Under the pieces are notes generated by a model. The model saw only the letters and a list, made by a program, of their open reading frames with translations. It was not told the origin of the DNA and made no database searches. Made by a program: the position numbers and the translations under genes. This document shows positions 1 to 5,255 of a stretch of 26,487 nucleotides of DNA, one piece after another. Location of the stretch: positions 1 through 26,487 of IMG/VR virus record IMGVR_UViG_3300044608_002724. One strand, 5' to 3'. The first letter of the stretch is position 1, and every line of letters begins with the position of its first letter. The DNA comes from a virus.

Positions 1-2
1 AT

Positions 3-917
3 ATTTCCCGGAAAGATAAATCCGGGAAACACCCACCCTGTGGGCGTAAGAAGTCTTCTAAGAAGAACTACCCCAAATGCCGTCCTTCTGTTAAAGTGAG
101 CACAGAGACCCCGGAAACCACCGGAGAGATGTCCGATTCTGAAAAGAAGGCGGCGGTGCGACAAAAAAGATCTGCAGAGGCTAAAAAGAAAAGAAAAGGG
201 AAAAAACCTATTATGACTTCTCACCACAATATAAAAGAAGAAGTTCTTCTTGAAAAGAATAAACCAACAAATGCAAAATTATATGCCAGAGTAAAAGCAT
301 TGGCCAAAAGCAAATTTAAAGTTTATCCTAGTGCATATGCAAATGCTTGGTTGGTAAAAGAATACAAGAAGCGAGGGGGAGGGTATAAAACAATAAAAGA
401 GGCAAATGAAATGAAAGACACAAGAAAAGAAGCTATCGATATGGCATTATCTGAACTTATGAAAACGCAAGAATACGCAGGCGATCTTCTTAAAATGATG
501 AGCAAAATGCATGATGTCGAGCCTTGGATTCAAGGTAAAATTAATACCATTGGCGATTATATCGGAGCAGTTAAACATTATCTTCAATACAGAAATTCCA
601 AATATGGAAAAATGTTTGAGTCTTTAACAGAAGCAAAGAAAGACATGCCATGCAATAAACCGCGTCCATCCACCAGTGCTGGTAAGAAGATGATGGTCAA
701 AGCATGTGAAGGTGGCAAGGAAAAGATCGTACATTTCGGTGCAAAGGGATACGGACACAACTACAGTGCTGCCGCCCGTAAGTCATTCAAGGCTCGCCAC
801 AAGTGCTCAGAGAAAAAGAGCAAGCTCTCTGCCCAGTACTGGGCATGCAAGAAGCTCTGGGCTGGTAAGGGCGGCTCCAAGGCTTCCTGCCCACCCGGAA
901 GAAAATGCAAATATTGA
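3..917 (+). CDS. Basic, Cys-containing conserved phage protein (5'-truncated)
   Basis: The frame is open from the window edge to TGA at 915-917, so this is the C-terminal part of a longer protein; the GTG at 96 is internal because the frame upstream encodes more of the same Lys/Cys-rich protein (KHPPCGRKK..., YPKCRPS). The product is strongly basic. Its middle (YARVKALAKSKFKVYPSAYA) is typical of a conserved family of marine phage and algal-virus proteins of unknown function (DUF5872-like, from memory). The C-terminus repeats a second pattern, FGAKGYGHNYSAAARKSF followed by ARHKC and YWACKKLWAG, ending in a CPPGRKCKY tail. The first two thirds use AT-rich codons while the last ~80 codons are GC-richer, suggesting a composite origin. 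Possible roles are nucleic-acid binding or virion structure; neither is shown. Coding status is secure, function is not. Confidence 0.8.
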   Translation: MSRKDKSGKHPPCGRKKSSKKNYPKCRPSVKVSTETPETTGEMSDSEKKAAVRQKRSAEAKKKRKGKKPIMTSHHNIKEEVLLEKNKPTNAKLYARVKALAKSKFKVYPSAYANAWLVKEYKKRGGGYKTIKEANEMKDTRKEAIDMALSELMKTQEYAGDLLKMMSKMHDVEPWIQGKINTIGDYIGAVKHYLQYRNSKYGKMFESLTEAKKDMPCNKPRPSTSAGKKMMVKACEGGKEKIVHFGAKGYGHNYSAAARKSFKARHKCSEKKSKLSAQYWACKKLWAGKGGSKASCPPGRKCKY

Positions 918-938
918 GAAGATTCTTATTCTAGGGTG

Positions 939-966
939 TTGACATTCACTGAGCATCTGCTATAAT
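939..966 (+). promoter_or_regulatory. Sigma70-type promoter for the HTH gene
   Basis: A perfect -35 TTGACA (939-944), a 16-nt spacer and a perfect -10 TATAAT (961-966) preceded by TGC (extended -10). The downstream AGAGTCAT matches the promoter before gp33. The start point would be near 973, giving a ~70-nt leader that contains a hairpin. Confidence 0.85.
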
Positions 967-975
967 AGAGTCATC

Positions 976-1011
976 GAAGCAGCAGTCATACGACACCATA
1001 CTGCATGCTTC
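976..1011 (+). promoter_or_regulatory. Leader stem-loop upstream of the HTH gene
   Basis: GAAGCAGCAGT (976-986) pairs with ACTGC-A-TGCTTC (1000-1011): 11 base pairs with one bulged A and a 13-nt loop. It begins a few bases after the predicted transcription start and has no T-tract, so it is not a terminator. It may stabilise the mRNA or be a binding site for control of the small DNA-binding protein downstream; both are inference. Confidence 0.5.
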
Positions 1012-1041
1012 TTACCCGTGAGGTGTCAAAAGGATAATGAT

Positions 1042-1329
1042 ATGGCTCAGACTATTAGCAAGACTCGTAAGGTGATTAACTTCCTCTCGAATGGTGGAAG
1101 CCTCACCGCCGCCCAAGCGCGTTCGCGTTATGGCGTTCAGAATCTCCGTGCGACCATCAGCAACATTCGTAACATGGTCGAGGAATTCGGTAATTGGGAA
1201 ATTATTACAAATGTTAATACCAAGGGTTCTACGACTTATTCAATGGTCGATACTCATCCCGGCAAGCGTACCTATCGCTTCAATTCGGATGGTACTCGTA
1301 CCAAGGTCAATAAGCGTCGTTCCCGCTGA
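1042..1329 (+). CDS. Small helix-turn-helix (winged-helix-like) DNA-binding protein
   Basis: A 95-residue basic protein starting at ATG 1042, chosen over the upstream GTG 1018 because AAAGGAT lies at the right distance and MAQTISKTRKV is a sensible N-terminus. Residues ~8-45 (KVINFLSNGGSLTAAQARSR, then RATISNIRNMV) read as two helices with a turn, a compact HTH. Residues ~50-75 (WEIITNVNTKGSTTYSMVD) resemble a beta wing. Similar short proteins occur in T4-like phages of aquatic bacteria. The Arg-rich tail (KVNKRRSR) could contact DNA or RNA. It is a monocistronic unit with strong promoter, leader hairpin and terminator, so it is probably made early by host RNA polymerase. It is likely a transcription regulator; the target is unknown. 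Confidence 0.8.
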   Translation: MAQTISKTRKVINFLSNGGSLTAAQARSRYGVQNLRATISNIRNMVEEFGNWEIITNVNTKGSTTYSMVDTHPGKRTYRFNSDGTRTKVNKRRSR

Positions 1330-1347
1330 TTTTATTTTAATAGGGTG

Positions 1348-1381
1348 GACAAGGGTCGGGTAAAACCGACCTTTGTCTTTT
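1348..1381 (+). terminator. Rho-independent terminator after the HTH gene
   Basis: GACAAGGGTCGG (1348-1359) pairs with CCGACCTTTGTC (1366-1377) over 12 bp with one G-T wobble, loop GTAAAA, followed by TTTT. It is immediately followed by a TATAAATA element, separating early from late transcription. Confidence 0.85.
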
Positions 1382-1383
1382 GA

Positions 1384-1391
1384 TATAAATA
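1384..1391 (+). promoter_or_regulatory. T4-type late promoter
   Basis: A perfect TATAAATA, the consensus recognised by T4-type gp55/gp33 RNA polymerase. Expected start is near 1397, so the leader would be only ~15 nt but still include the GGAGG (1399-1403) before ATG 1412. Confidence 0.6.
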
Positions 1392-1411
1392 TTTCCGTGG
1401 AGGTATAACTT

Positions 1412-1642
1412 ATGAAACTATATTATTCAAAAGTTGTAGTTGACGGAAGAGCATTAGATCTTCTTCTCGATGAAGAAGAAATTCAGAATGCTAATAACAG
1501 GGCTTTACAGAACCCTAGCCTTGTGGTAGAATGTACGGAGTCACATGGCAACTGTTGGCCATGTGAAAAACCCCCGAAGTGTAACTTCTGGGATCGTGTG
1601 ATGAATAATTGTTGTCAATGCAAGGAGCATTATTATGACTGA
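1412..1642 (+). CDS. Small Cys-rich protein of unknown function
   Basis: A 76-residue ORF with a strong GGAGG 8 nt before ATG. The N-terminal half (KLYYSKVVVDGRALDLLLDE) is ordinary. The C-terminal half holds seven cysteines (CTESHGNCWPCEKPPKC, then NCCQC) and a His, spaced like a zinc-binding module. The 3' end overlaps the next gene by 8 nt (shared ATGACTGA), so translation is probably coupled to the Sm-like protein. It is the first gene of the operon after the late promoter. I do not recognise a family; a zinc-binding adaptor is a guess. Confidence 0.7.
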   Translation: MKLYYSKVVVDGRALDLLLDEEEIQNANNRALQNPSLVVECTESHGNCWPCEKPPKCNFWDRVMNNCCQCKEHYYD

Positions 1643-1943
1643 TATCAAGCTTGTTCGTTTGGTTACGGGAGAGGAGATTCTGTGCAAGTGTCAGAATACT
1701 CCTACTGGTGTTATGATTAAGGAACCTATGATTCTTGTCCCAATGGGACAGGGCAAGTTGGGATTTGCTAAGTGGCTTCCCTATGCCAACACCGATGATG
1801 GAGTTCAGGTCTCTAGCGATAATGTTATGTTTATTCTTGATCCGGATGTTGAGCTCAAGAATCAATATAGTTCAGCTTCCAGTGGTCTTGTTCTTCCCAC
1901 ACCAGTTGGTGGACCACAACTAAAAATTACCGGAGCACCCTGA
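1635..1943 (+). CDS. Sm-like (LSm-fold) phage protein
   Basis: A 102-residue protein. Its opening DIKLVRLVTGEEILCKCQNT, then MIKEPMILVPM, a segment around FAKWLPYA, and VSSDNVMFILDPDVEL match the small beta-barrel pattern of the Sm-like proteins described from cyanophages (a crystal structure of a putative cyanophage Sm-like protein was reported in 2009). The order of strands fits Sm1/Sm2: G-E-E-I-L for the bent strands, and a late V-x-F-I-L-D-P strand. Host Hfq and LSm proteins bind RNA as rings; the phage version may do likewise, but no RNA partner is known here. It overlaps the Cys-rich gene by 8 nt and is 15 nt before the deaminase-fold gene. Family call fairly firm, role unknown. Confidence 0.75.
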   Translation: MTDIKLVRLVTGEEILCKCQNTPTGVMIKEPMILVPMGQGKLGFAKWLPYANTDDGVQVSSDNVMFILDPDVELKNQYSSASSGLVLPTPVGGPQLKITGAP

Positions 1944-1958
1944 ATCTAGGAGTCCACA

Positions 1959-2348
1959 GTGACTTCTGATAAGGTGCGAAAGTACATCGATATGGCATAT
2001 CCGATCTGCTTGGATATCGAGCGACAGAAGAAACATGTCTCGATTATCCTTCATAAGAAAAGAGTCGTTGGAGTAGGCACGAATTCCTTTGGCTCCACTC
2101 ATCCGAAGGATAAGCAGATCGGATATCCTTACGATGAAATGCATAGTGAATTGGATGCACTTCTTCGTGTGGATAAGGGGCTTCTCAAGAAGCGACCGAA
2201 GCTTGACTTAATCAATGTTCGGTTCAACCGTTTTGGTGAATTGAGAATGTCCCGTCCATGCGATAAGTGCATGCCATGGTGTCAAGTGTTGTTCCGTACT
2301 ATTTGGTACACTACTGATGAAGGTATTTTCAAATTGGAGGAAGTATGA
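1959..2348 (+). CDS. Cytidine/deoxycytidylate deaminase-fold protein
   Basis: A 129-residue protein using GTG (1959) behind AGGAG (1948-1952). The zinc motif of the cytidine deaminase superfamily is visible: H62-S-E64 (H-x-E, with the proton-shuttling Glu) and P100-C101-x-x-C104, plus C108 nearby. The N-terminus (KHVSIILHKKRVVGVGTNSF) fits the first strands of the fold. In T4, a dCMP deaminase feeds dTTP synthesis; this protein is shorter and diverged, so the substrate (free nucleotide, nucleic acid base or other) cannot be told from the sequence. It shares ATGA with the following small gene, showing translational coupling. Confidence 0.75.
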   Translation: MTSDKVRKYIDMAYPICLDIERQKKHVSIILHKKRVVGVGTNSFGSTHPKDKQIGYPYDEMHSELDALLRVDKGLLKKRPKLDLINVRFNRFGELRMSRPCDKCMPWCQVLFRTIWYTTDEGIFKLEEV

Positions 2349-2500
2349 TCGAAGAAGGTTCTAGAGTTATTATTGTCGAAAGTAGAGAAAGCGGAATCGT
2401 TGAATCGAAAGCGGGCGAAAAAGATTATCGCGTTCGCCTCTCTGATGGTTCACTAGTTGTTCTGCACGAAGATGAGATTCTTCGTTTTCTGAGGGACTAA
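2345..2500 (+). CDS. 51-residue small protein, SH3/KOW-like
   Basis: ATG at 2345 overlaps the stop of the deaminase-fold gene (ATGA), and the ORF ends one base before the next start, so it sits snugly in the operon. The product is MIEEGSRVIIVESRESGIVE followed by DYRVRLSDGSLVVLHEDEIL: alternating hydrophobic strands with a turn at SDGS, the pattern of a small SH3- or KOW-like barrel as used in RNA- or protein-binding domains. Its upstream neighbour GGAGG (2335-2339) is a good ribosome-binding site. Too short for a firm family assignment. Confidence 0.65.
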   Translation: MIEEGSRVIIVESRESGIVESKAGEKDYRVRLSDGSLVVLHEDEILRFLRD

Positions 2501-2501
2501 T

Positions 2502-2753
2502 ATGTTTCGATTGTTCATCGATATTCCTATCTCCGCAATCAATACTGAGCATGCTGTTGAACAAGCACAAGCTCTTATCGACAAGATGATTCTTAGCGAT
2601 GATATGCAACAGCACTTTAAGTCTGTAAACATCGAGCAAATTAATTATCGTCTTGGTCATGATGAAGATCGACAGAAGTCGAATTATCTCATGATGGATG
2701 ATAAGGGTCATTGCTCAACCAAGAAGACAAAGGTGACAATCGCTGGAGAATAG
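2502..2753 (+). CDS. Conserved hypothetical protein, 83 aa
   Basis: It starts one base after the previous stop and ends at TAG 2751-2753, which is also the first three bases of tRNA-Gln. The N-terminus (MFRLFIDIPISAIN) is beta-like, the middle is an amphipathic helix (AVEQAQALIDKMI), and the C-terminal part (IEQINYRLGHDEDRQKSNYL, then KKTKVTIAG) is polar. Similar short proteins occur in T4-like phages, to my recollection, without known function. The context is the tail of the Sm-like/deaminase operon. Confidence 0.7.
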   Translation: MFRLFIDIPISAINTEHAVEQAQALIDKMILSDDMQQHFKSVNIEQINYRLGHDEDRQKSNYLMMDDKGHCSTKKTKVTIAGE

Positions 2754-2821
2754 GGATTGGTGTAACGGTAGCACCTTTGACTTTGGATCAAATTGTCTAG
2801 GTTCGAATCCTAGATCCCTAG
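2751..2821 (+). tRNA. tRNA-Gln (UUG)
   Basis: Acceptor TAGGGAT pairs with ATCCCTA (2814-2820) plus discriminator G. The D arm is GTGT...GCAC, the anticodon stem TTTGA/TCAAA with loop CTTTGGA (anticodon UUG), and the T arm CTAGG-TTCGAAT-CCTAG. No CCA is encoded. It reads CAA, the favoured Gln codon of the AT-rich late genes. Its first three bases are the stop codon of the preceding ORF. Confidence 0.95.
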
Positions 2822-2849
2822 TTGACTTCGATACATCTTGTGGTACAAT
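2822..2849 (+). promoter_or_regulatory. Sigma70-type promoter for tRNA-Ile and downstream genes
   Basis: TTGACT (2822-2827), a 16-nt spacer, TGG then TACAAT (2844-2849). It begins at the base after tRNA-Gln and would start transcription at about 2856, three bases before tRNA-Ile. Confidence 0.75.
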
Positions 2850-2858
2850 AGTAGTGTT

Positions 2859-2931
2859 GGGACGGGGGGGTGCTGGATGCCCAGAGCGACTTATAATCGC
2901 TTGGCAGTTGGTTCGAATCCAATCCGTCCTA
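2859..2931 (+). tRNA. tRNA-Ile (UAU)
   Basis: Acceptor GGGACGG pairs with CCGTCCT (one G-T) plus discriminator A. The anticodon stem is AGCGA/TCGCT with loop CTTATAA (anticodon UAU, reading AUA), and the T arm is GTTGG-TTCGAAT-CCAAT. Most bacteria read AUA with a modified CAU tRNA, so a UAU tRNA needs no lysidine. AUA is very common in the late genes here. A run of seven Gs (2864-2870) spans the end of the acceptor and the D stem. Confidence 0.93.
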
Positions 2932-2933
2932 TT

Positions 2934-3197
2934 ATGAAGAAGTATTATGCAATCGACGCAGGAAACGAGAATTACCTAAGTGATACGATATATCAGGACA
3001 ACTCTGCTCGCACTGGCACTTTGCTTTATTCTAAGAAGTCAGATGCACTTGAATGTCTTGAAGAGATGGAAAGCATCTGCAAGTACATGAAACGCAAGAG
3101 TACATACACCACGAATAAAGTTCAAACGATGGATGGTCCTGTGATTATAGATGGAGTGTGGTATGAGCGATTCAAAGGAAACTCGAAATCTAATTGA
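2934..3197 (+). CDS. Hypothetical protein, 87 aa
   Basis: ATG at 2934 lies two bases after the 3' end of tRNA-Ile and has no Shine-Dalgarno sequence; if the tRNA is excised the mRNA would be almost leaderless. The product starts MKKYYAIDAGNENYLSDTIY and contains a helical stretch (KKSDALECLEEMESICKYMK) and a C-terminal VWYERFKGN. The reading frame continues upstream through the tRNA, but that part is not credible as protein. The 3' end overlaps the start of the methyltransferase gene by 35 nt. Function unknown. Confidence 0.6.
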   Translation: MKKYYAIDAGNENYLSDTIYQDNSARTGTLLYSKKSDALECLEEMESICKYMKRKSTYTTNKVQTMDGPVIIDGVWYERFKGNSKSN

Positions 3198-3705
3198 TCA
3201 TTATCACTATTGGAACCATGATGCTATTCTCGCTGAACTTGATTCTCGCAGGCATAATTTTAGCGTACTTTGTTGTAACCTTTACAATGATTTTAATATT
3301 GCAAGTGTTATTCGCAATGCAAACGCTTTCCTCGCTTCCGAAGTATTACTATACGGGTCCAAGCAGTTTGACCGCAGGGGCACGGTTGGAACCCATCATT
3401 ACACTCGATTCCGACATCTACCTTCGTATGACGATGTGCGAGCGTACTTGTCGGATAAATTCGTGGTCGGAATCGATAATGTTCCCGACTCGAAGCCTAT
3501 CGATGAATTCGATTGGCCTACCGATAAGCATGTTGTGATGGTCATGGGGCAGGAACAGGTGGGTGTTCCTATGGAAATTCTTGACATCTGTGATGTCACT
3601 CTTTATATTAAACAATACGGTTCTGTACGAAGCCTTAATGTAGCATGTGCGAGTTCAGTTGCTATGTACGATTATTGTAGTAAAACGATAAAATCAGGTG
3701 TTTAA
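3163..3705 (+). CDS. SpoU/TrmH-family RNA 2'-O-methyltransferase
   Basis: A 180-residue SPOUT-class enzyme that would transfer a methyl group from S-adenosylmethionine to a ribose 2'-OH of tRNA or rRNA. All three SpoU motifs are visible: motif 1 NIASVIRNANAF (45-56, with the catalytic-type R51), motif 2 MGQEQVGVP (128-136), and motif 3 GSVRSLNVACASSVAMYDY (153-171), which forms the trefoil knot. Start 3163 is preferred to ATG 3151 because GGAG (3153-3156) then lies 6 nt upstream. The length matches single-domain TrmH/TrmL-type enzymes. It follows tRNA-Ile in the same transcription unit, making a tRNA substrate plausible but unproven. Its last 12 nt overlap the convergent HicA-like gene. Confidence 0.85.
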   Translation: MSDSKETRNLIDHYHYWNHDAILAELDSRRHNFSVLCCNLYNDFNIASVIRNANAFLASEVLLYGSKQFDRRGTVGTHHYTRFRHLPSYDDVRAYLSDKFVVGIDNVPDSKPIDEFDWPTDKHVVMVMGQEQVGVPMEILDICDVTLYIKQYGSVRSLNVACASSVAMYDYCSKTIKSGV

Positions 3706-4134
3706 TTCTGGATTTTCTTTTTGCCAACGATCAAGCCATGCTTTTCCTTTATCTGGTTTTCTTGTATTTTGTGCTTCTCTTTGTTGTGCATCATCTACCC
3801 GAACATCTCTTTGTCTTAATTCTTTTTTGATTGTATGCATAGTATGATCAAATCCACTAAAACCATCTATACTCATTTGATGGTCGTGAATTTGTTTTAA
3901 TGCATCTCTATATCTTTTTATTCCACCAGTTCCCATGCTAACCGCAGTAACATGTTCTCCGGTTTCTGGGTGGTGTACTTGAAAATGTCCACCCCCTCTG
4001 TCAGGATGACGAACAGTATAACCTAATAATATAGCAAGTTTTTTAATTTCACCTGGGGCATCAGAATCTGTATGGTTCACACCATATAAATATTTTTGAT
4101 TACCCTCATTTAAAAATTGTAAAAATGTTAACAT
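3694..4134 (-). CDS. HicA-like protein with a T4-type capsid-targeting N-terminus
   Basis: A 146-residue protein. Residues 30-82 (KKLAILLGYTVRH, GGGHFQVHHPETG, KRYRDALKQIHDH) follow the HicA toxin pattern: a double-stranded-RNA-binding-like fold with a conserved His in a G-x-H motif (H50), a following strand rich in His, and a terminal helix. HicA proteins are mRNA interferases, so H50 may be catalytic. The first residues, MLTFLQFLNEG, match the capsid-targeting sequence of T4 internal proteins (MKTYQEFIAEA-type), with a prohead-protease site L-N-E/G after residue 10. No HicB partner lies nearby. A TATAAATA lies 5 nt before ATG on the minus strand, so it is probably a late, leaderless transcript. 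The C-terminal ~60 residues are charged. Fold call moderate; packaging is inference. Confidence 0.7.
   Translation of the reverse strand: MLTFLQFLNEGNQKYLYGVNHTDSDAPGEIKKLAILLGYTVRHPDRGGGHFQVHHPETGEHVTAVSMGTGGIKRYRDALKQIHDHQMSIDGFSGFDHTMHTIKKELRQRDVRVDDAQQREAQNTRKPDKGKAWLDRWQKENPELNT
4085..4092 (+). promoter_or_regulatory. Candidate late promoter for the protease gene
   Basis: A perfect TATAAATA on the plus strand, inside the divergent HicA-like gene and 93 nt before the protease ATG at 4178. A second, weaker match (TCTAAATA, 4156-4163) lies just before the ribosome-binding site. Either could drive the protease; the perfect one also happens to encode Lys-Tyr-Leu on the other strand, so chance is possible. 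Confidence 0.4.
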
Positions 4135-4139
4135 ACTAT

Positions 4140-4147
4140 TATTTATA
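4140..4147 (-). promoter_or_regulatory. T4-type late promoter for the HicA-like gene
   Basis: TATAAATA on the minus strand, followed by ATAGT and the ATG at 4134. With a T4 late start 6 nt after the element, transcription would begin at or next to the start codon. Confidence 0.6.
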
Positions 4148-4177
4148 ACTTTGGTTCTAAATATAGCGGAGGTTTTT

Positions 4178-5251
4178 ATGGCTGTTCTGAAAAATTACAA
4201 TAGAGAATATCACGATCTTCATCTTTTTTCCCCCTCTGTTTCATTCAACCCAAAAGCAGATGGAGTGCCAATAGCATATAATTTAAATTGTGCTGCCGCG
4301 AAACAGAATGTTGATTTTTCTGGTTGTGCTACAAAAAATCAAAGATTCAATAATAGATCTACTTTTGTACCGACAGATCATGAAAATATAAATTATTGGA
4401 ATAACGGTTACTTTGCTGCAGTGTTAATAACACCAAAGCATGCATTGATTTGTCAACATTATTATGCAGCAATTCCCTCTCAAGTGAATCAATTGAAATG
4501 GCTTGGTAAAAGCGAACAGACACATTCAAGAAAAGTTAAATCATCAAAACATTTTAGTCCATACGATGTTCGTCTTGTTGAATTCGAACAAGAATTTCCA
4601 GCAGACGATATTAAAATATATTCAAGAATAGCAGATGTTCGTTATATTCCCAGAGACACTGAGATGTGGATGCAAGATGGACAATGCAGAATATACAGAA
4701 CAAAACTCAAGGAAAGCAGAACAACTAATAATACAGTTGCTGGAGATCCTACAACTTGGTCTTTAAAACCTTATCTAGACGATGGATTAGGATTAAATGA
4801 GGGAGTACAACCATTTGGTCTAACCGGAACATATTCTCCTAATGTTTTTTCTGGAGACAGTGGCTCACCTACATTTGTTTTGGATAAGACAGGTGATACT
4901 ATTTTGGTTGGGCTTGCATATGGTGGACACATTATTCCGCCTGTATTACTTGAAATGTTAAGAAAAGAAGTAGGCAATCAATATCCACTAGAATATGTGA
5001 AGATTTCTGCAAAACTTGGAGATTTTAATCAAGATGGTAAAGTGGATGCTGCAGATCAAACCACTTTATTGTCAAGTTGGTCAATGGATAACAATATGTG
5101 TGATTTAAATAATGATGGTATTGTAGACGGACAAGACATGGGAATATTAATGGCAAATTGGGGAGAATATGAAATGGAAAATTCTGTGTTCATAGGCTCT
5201 GTCCAACCCCCAATTATACCACCAATAAATCAACCAGTAAAACCAAAATAA
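4178..5251 (+). CDS. Trypsin-like serine protease with C-terminal dockerin domain
   Basis: A 357-residue protein; ATG 4178 is chosen because GCGGAGGT (4167-4172) lies just upstream. A chymotrypsin-fold triad can be read: H94 in ALICQHYY, D130 in SPYDVRLVEFE, and S228 in FSGDSGSP. Residues 280-331 form a type I dockerin: two calcium-loop repeats, GDFNQDGKVDAAD and CDLNNDGIVDGQD, each followed by a short helix, the second ending ILMANWGE. Dockerins bind cohesin domains and calcium. The tail (QPPIIPPINQP) is a Pro-rich linker. There is no signal peptide, consistent with a virion or cytoplasmic protein, or one released by lysis. Sharing a dockerin with the neighbour at 5362 suggests both are assembled on the same scaffold. 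Its role (virion maturation, host surface digestion or anchoring) is not determined. Confidence 0.8.
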   Translation: MAVLKNYNREYHDLHLFSPSVSFNPKADGVPIAYNLNCAAAKQNVDFSGCATKNQRFNNRSTFVPTDHENINYWNNGYFAAVLITPKHALICQHYYAAIPSQVNQLKWLGKSEQTHSRKVKSSKHFSPYDVRLVEFEQEFPADDIKIYSRIADVRYIPRDTEMWMQDGQCRIYRTKLKESRTTNNTVAGDPTTWSLKPYLDDGLGLNEGVQPFGLTGTYSPNVFSGDSGSPTFVLDKTGDTILVGLAYGGHIIPPVLLEMLRKEVGNQYPLEYVKISAKLGDFNQDGKVDAADQTTLLSSWSMDNNMCDLNNDGIVDGQDMGILMANWGEYEMENSVFIGSVQPPIIPPINQPVKPK

Positions 5252-5255
5252 TAAT

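Noticed and set aside
1515-1865. A 116-codon minus-strand frame over the Sm-like gene
   Set aside because: It is antisense to two overlapping, well-supported genes and has no initiation signal or recognisable motif.
2864-2870. The run of seven Gs in tRNA-Ile as a sequencing error
   Set aside because: The tRNA folds with normal acceptor, D, anticodon and T arms using the run as written, so no correction is needed.
2838-2933. A longer start for the 87-residue ORF
   Set aside because: The added codons are the promoter and tRNA-Ile; ATG 2934 is the first credible start.
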